From the NCBI GenBank assembly GCA_026770025.1, contig JAMXDE010000029.1, forward strand, positions 496,001 through 560,000: 64,000 nucleotides of DNA, written 5' to 3'. Every line of letters begins with the position of its first letter. Position 1 is the first letter of the stretch. Of this stretch, positions 61,296 through 64,000 are shown one piece after another. The DNA comes from Craspedostauros australis. Lineage: Eukaryota > Bacillariophyta > Bacillariophyceae > Mastogloiales > Achnanthaceae. The position numbers and the translations under genes were made by a program. Under the pieces are notes generated by a model. It was not told where the DNA came from. It did not search any database and was given only the letters and a program-made list of their open reading frames with translations.

Positions 61296-63437
61296 ATGGG
61301 AAAGAAGGCACGATCAGCAAAGGGCAGCCAGCGGGCTAAGGACAGGAAGGTCGACAAGGATAAGCTCCCACCTCCACCAAAGCCAGTCAGCGACGAGGTG
61401 AGTGATTCTGAAACCAGCCAGGATAATTGCCGTGTTGGAGCATGGGACGGTTGTGTTCGATTGTTGCGGTTGGACGATCTGCGCCTATCGCGAGCGCTGT
61501 TGGTGCGGATGGTGCGCGGCGCCAATTCTGACCAGCGGAACGACATTGGCAACAGCAGTGGCAATACTGGATTGTATCCAAGCCGTGATGGATTGACGTG
61601 TGAGGTGTCTATGGCTACTATGGTCAGGCTGTCTTCGTCAGATGCCGATATGCTCCGCTTTTAATCCTGCATCAATGACCAGCAACGCTTCACCCAGAAT
61701 CGGCGCTGCACATCTCTTGGCCGAGATCTTCAATCGCAGACGTTCACATACACATACTCACACGCATATCCGCACGCATACTCATGCGAATATTCGCACG
61801 CATGTTCATACGCAATCCCATGCACTCCTACCAAACATATGCACCTAAATGAATCCAATTCATACGTACGACAGGTCGGATCCGCCAAGCTGCTTGACGA
61901 GCCATCATTGCCAGGCAGCGGATACAAGGCACTTGATCAGGAGGGATACGATGACGGTGGCGTCGCCGATCTCACCCTGGTCATCGACCTTGAGGACAGC
62001 GTGTTGCGTCGCAAGCGTGGTGAGGCCGAGTACTTCACAGCCCTGAAGGCTGACCTCCTGCCACGAGTGACGCAAGGTCCCATGGCATCCATGACCCGTC
62101 GCGAACAAAAGATCAAGCTGGCGAAGCTGCTGTTTTCCGAGGAGGAGCACGACGAGGACAAGAATCCATCTGAAGTGTGGATGGACAACTTTGACAAGGA
62201 GGAGGACGACTCCATCCTGAAACACAGGGCCGAGCGCCTTGCATCCGCCAGGCTGGCCCTCAGCTTGAGTATCATCCTTCGCGAACCAGCCTGCGCCAGT
62301 TTGAGCCTGTCGGAGATCAGCAAGCGCCGCCTTGCGTTCTACGGGAAGGCCGGTGCCGAAGGCGCCTTGCGATGTGCCGACAAGGCCATCGAAATTGCCG
62401 GCGACGGATTCTGGGATCGTGACGAAATTGAGATCGAGGTACGTGACAGCAACCAGCCATCACGGTGATCACAGTGATCACAGTGGCGCATCGAACAGTA
62501 TCACTGCACTGCACTCTATTCGATGTTGGATTCTGTTGTGCTGTGTTCGATTGCATTGCATTGTATCATCGGGGCGCCCATCACAGGGCCAACAGGCCAC
62601 ACCAATACGGTGTCCCCAATCTCTGCTCTGCCCATTGCATGTCCACTGTGACATCAACCAACAACTCTGTCTGCTTCTGCAACTCACACTCTTCACAATC
62701 TCTCCACACTAATTTCTTCCAACGTGGATCATGGCGATGCCAATTATTCATGATCAACCAACCGCCTGCTGATGCTCATGTCTTTCATTTGTTGGACAAC
62801 CTTCGTCACGAAATATTGTACAATTGCAAACGCAACCAATTGTATCATGCAGGCCGATGAAAATCCAAAGATTGACCCAAGCCACGAGAAGAACGCCACA
62901 GTTCCAGGACTGTCGCACAGCGACACACTGAAACTCCTTCCAAAGCGAGTCTCGGACCTCTGCTTGCGATCCGCCCGTCTGCACAAGGGAAATGCCTTGG
63001 CGGCCCTGGGCAAGGAGGATGAGGCCAGGGAGTCGTACCAGCTTGTCTTCCCAATGCTCGATGACGAGCCACGCTGCGGACGTCTGGACTGGGAGCGCAA
63101 CTCCCTGTACATCAATATTGGAAACACGTTCAGCCGAGAAGGTGATTACGACAAGGCCAACGAGAGCTACGATATCGCCGAAAAGCTCGGACGCGATCAT
63201 CTCAAGGTCGACAAGGGCAACAAGATCGACGGTATGGGCATGGCCGTCGTTGCCATGCGCGCCCGTGCCTTCGCCCTCAAGAAGGCCTCCAGAGAAGAAG
63301 AGGGCAAGGAGGTCATGAAGGAAGTCATCTCCATGCAGATGGACCTCGATAAGGAGACCGAGAAGCGAAAGGAGGAGGAGACCGCGCGACTCAAGGAGAT
63401 GGCCGCGAAGGCAGCCCAACCAACAACCACCGAGTAA
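61296..63437 (+). CDS. TPR-like protein of unknown function, 416 aa, three exons
   Basis: Exons 61296-61397, 61875-62438 and 62853-63437 join in phase to 1251 bases. Donors are GTGAGT and GTACGT, acceptors CAG. Exon 1 is a Lys-rich leader ([18 protein letters not shown]). Exon 2 carries charged helices ([40 protein letters not shown]). Exon 3 has at least two TPR-like helix pairs: [20 protein letters not shown] with YQLVF, and [20 protein letters not shown] with SYDIAEKLG. The tail is a Glu/Lys-rich coiled-coil-like helix. TPR proteins are adaptors, often for chaperones or large complexes; no specific family is recognised. Exon 3 is very C-biased in codon use. The exon 2 acceptor is the least certain boundary. 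Confidence 0.78.
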
Positions 63438-64000
63438 GCAATGATTTGCCGCACTCGTATGTGGGCGATAATTGATTCAACTTGTACGCGTTCGCCTTCG
63501 ACTTCGAATCAACATGGTACCATACGATTCGATGCACAAATTGAATCCGGTTTATTCCGATGATCCACACAGCTACGTTGCCGGGCTTGGCTTCTATCGT
63601 AGCACCAAGGAGTCATGCGCATGGATGGGCCGAGCTTGGCTGAAGTTATGAAAGCGGCGTGACAGCGAAACGGAAAGGAGGAAGCTACTCCACTCCGCTC
63701 GATGTACCATGCACCGATCTCGCGGTGTGAGGGACTTTTGGCGACAAATATCGCACTCCAAGAAACGTTACTATAGAACCTTGCAAGAACACTTTCATTG
63801 TCAAATACTCGTTGGTTGATCGCTTCGTTGATCGTGCTGAGTGCACGAGGAGCTCGTATGCATGTACGCACGGCGCGTGTATGCCTTCTCTGACTTGGGG
63901 TTGAGTGCGATGACGAACAAACTTGAATGCGCTTCGACTTTGGGATGTGGATTGTTGCTTCCAGACGCGACTGACGTTGATCGCACCGTGCCTTCTTCGT
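63438..64000. other. Intergenic to right edge of window
   Basis: 563 bases downstream of the TPR gene. A minus-strand frame open at the right edge (63801-63986) could be the end or start of a gene outside the window, but nothing in it is recognisable. Confidence 0.5.

Noticed and set aside
1..64000. CRISPR arrays, bacterial operons, rRNA genes, complete transposons
   Set aside because: None seen: no regularly spaced direct repeats, no terminal inverted repeats with a transposase or reverse transcriptase, no rRNA signatures.

Overview
The window is nuclear DNA of a eukaryote, most likely a photosynthetic stramenopile and probably a diatom. Two proteins begin with a signal peptide followed by an ASAFAP-like plastid-entry motif with an aromatic residue after the cleavage point (13095..13634 and 11209..11967). 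The heat-shock-factor-type DNA-binding protein and the TALE homeobox protein have forms I associate with diatoms. Genes are spaced by 0.2-3 kb, lie on both strands without operon logic, and five of them are interrupted by spliceosomal introns. The lineage assignment is an inference; I could not run a search.

Left part (0-38 kb), fifteen genes, all read as single exons: the C-terminal end of a Pls/PosA-type NRPS-like protein, a Fes1/HspBP1 Hsp70 exchange factor, an unrecognised 450-residue protein, an old yellow enzyme, a SpoU-type RNA 2'-O-methyltransferase, two plastid-targeted proteins, an F-box-like plus RING protein, a disordered Ser/Arg-rich protein, a TALE homeobox protein, a large F-box-like protein, a class 3 lipase, a Golgi-type fucosyltransferase-like enzyme, a heat-shock-factor protein and a 2OG-Fe(II) dioxygenase-like protein. 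Long intergenic stretches (20972..24122 and 34406..36788, with 15332..17470 in between) carry short repeats and hairpins but no convincing genes.

Right part (38-64 kb), eight genes, five with introns. I rebuilt the introns from splice signals, reading phase and family alignment: a seven-exon SNF2 ATPase (1567 aa), a three-exon UTP12/WDR3 U3-snoRNP protein (1114 aa), a two-exon ALG7/DPAGT1 (458 aa), a three-exon SLC37-type sugar-phosphate transporter (481 aa) and a three-exon TPR protein (416 aa). Intronless genes between them are an ERA-like GTPase, a divergent PTPS-like protein and a LAMTOR5/HBXIP-like Ragulator subunit. All 13 introns start with GTAAGT, GTGAGT or GTACGT, and the exon lengths of each model sum to a multiple of three.

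The genes do not form one pathway; this is ordinary mixed eukaryotic gene content. I found no convincing new multi-gene system. The points most worth following are the PTPS-like protein with an altered zinc site and a secretory leader, a Ragulator subunit in an apparent alga, the RING-less SNF2 protein with two Cys-rich modules, many degenerate 5-bp tandem arrays and a recurring TACTCGTA word in gene flanks, and a strong hairpin cluster near 16.4-16.9 kb.
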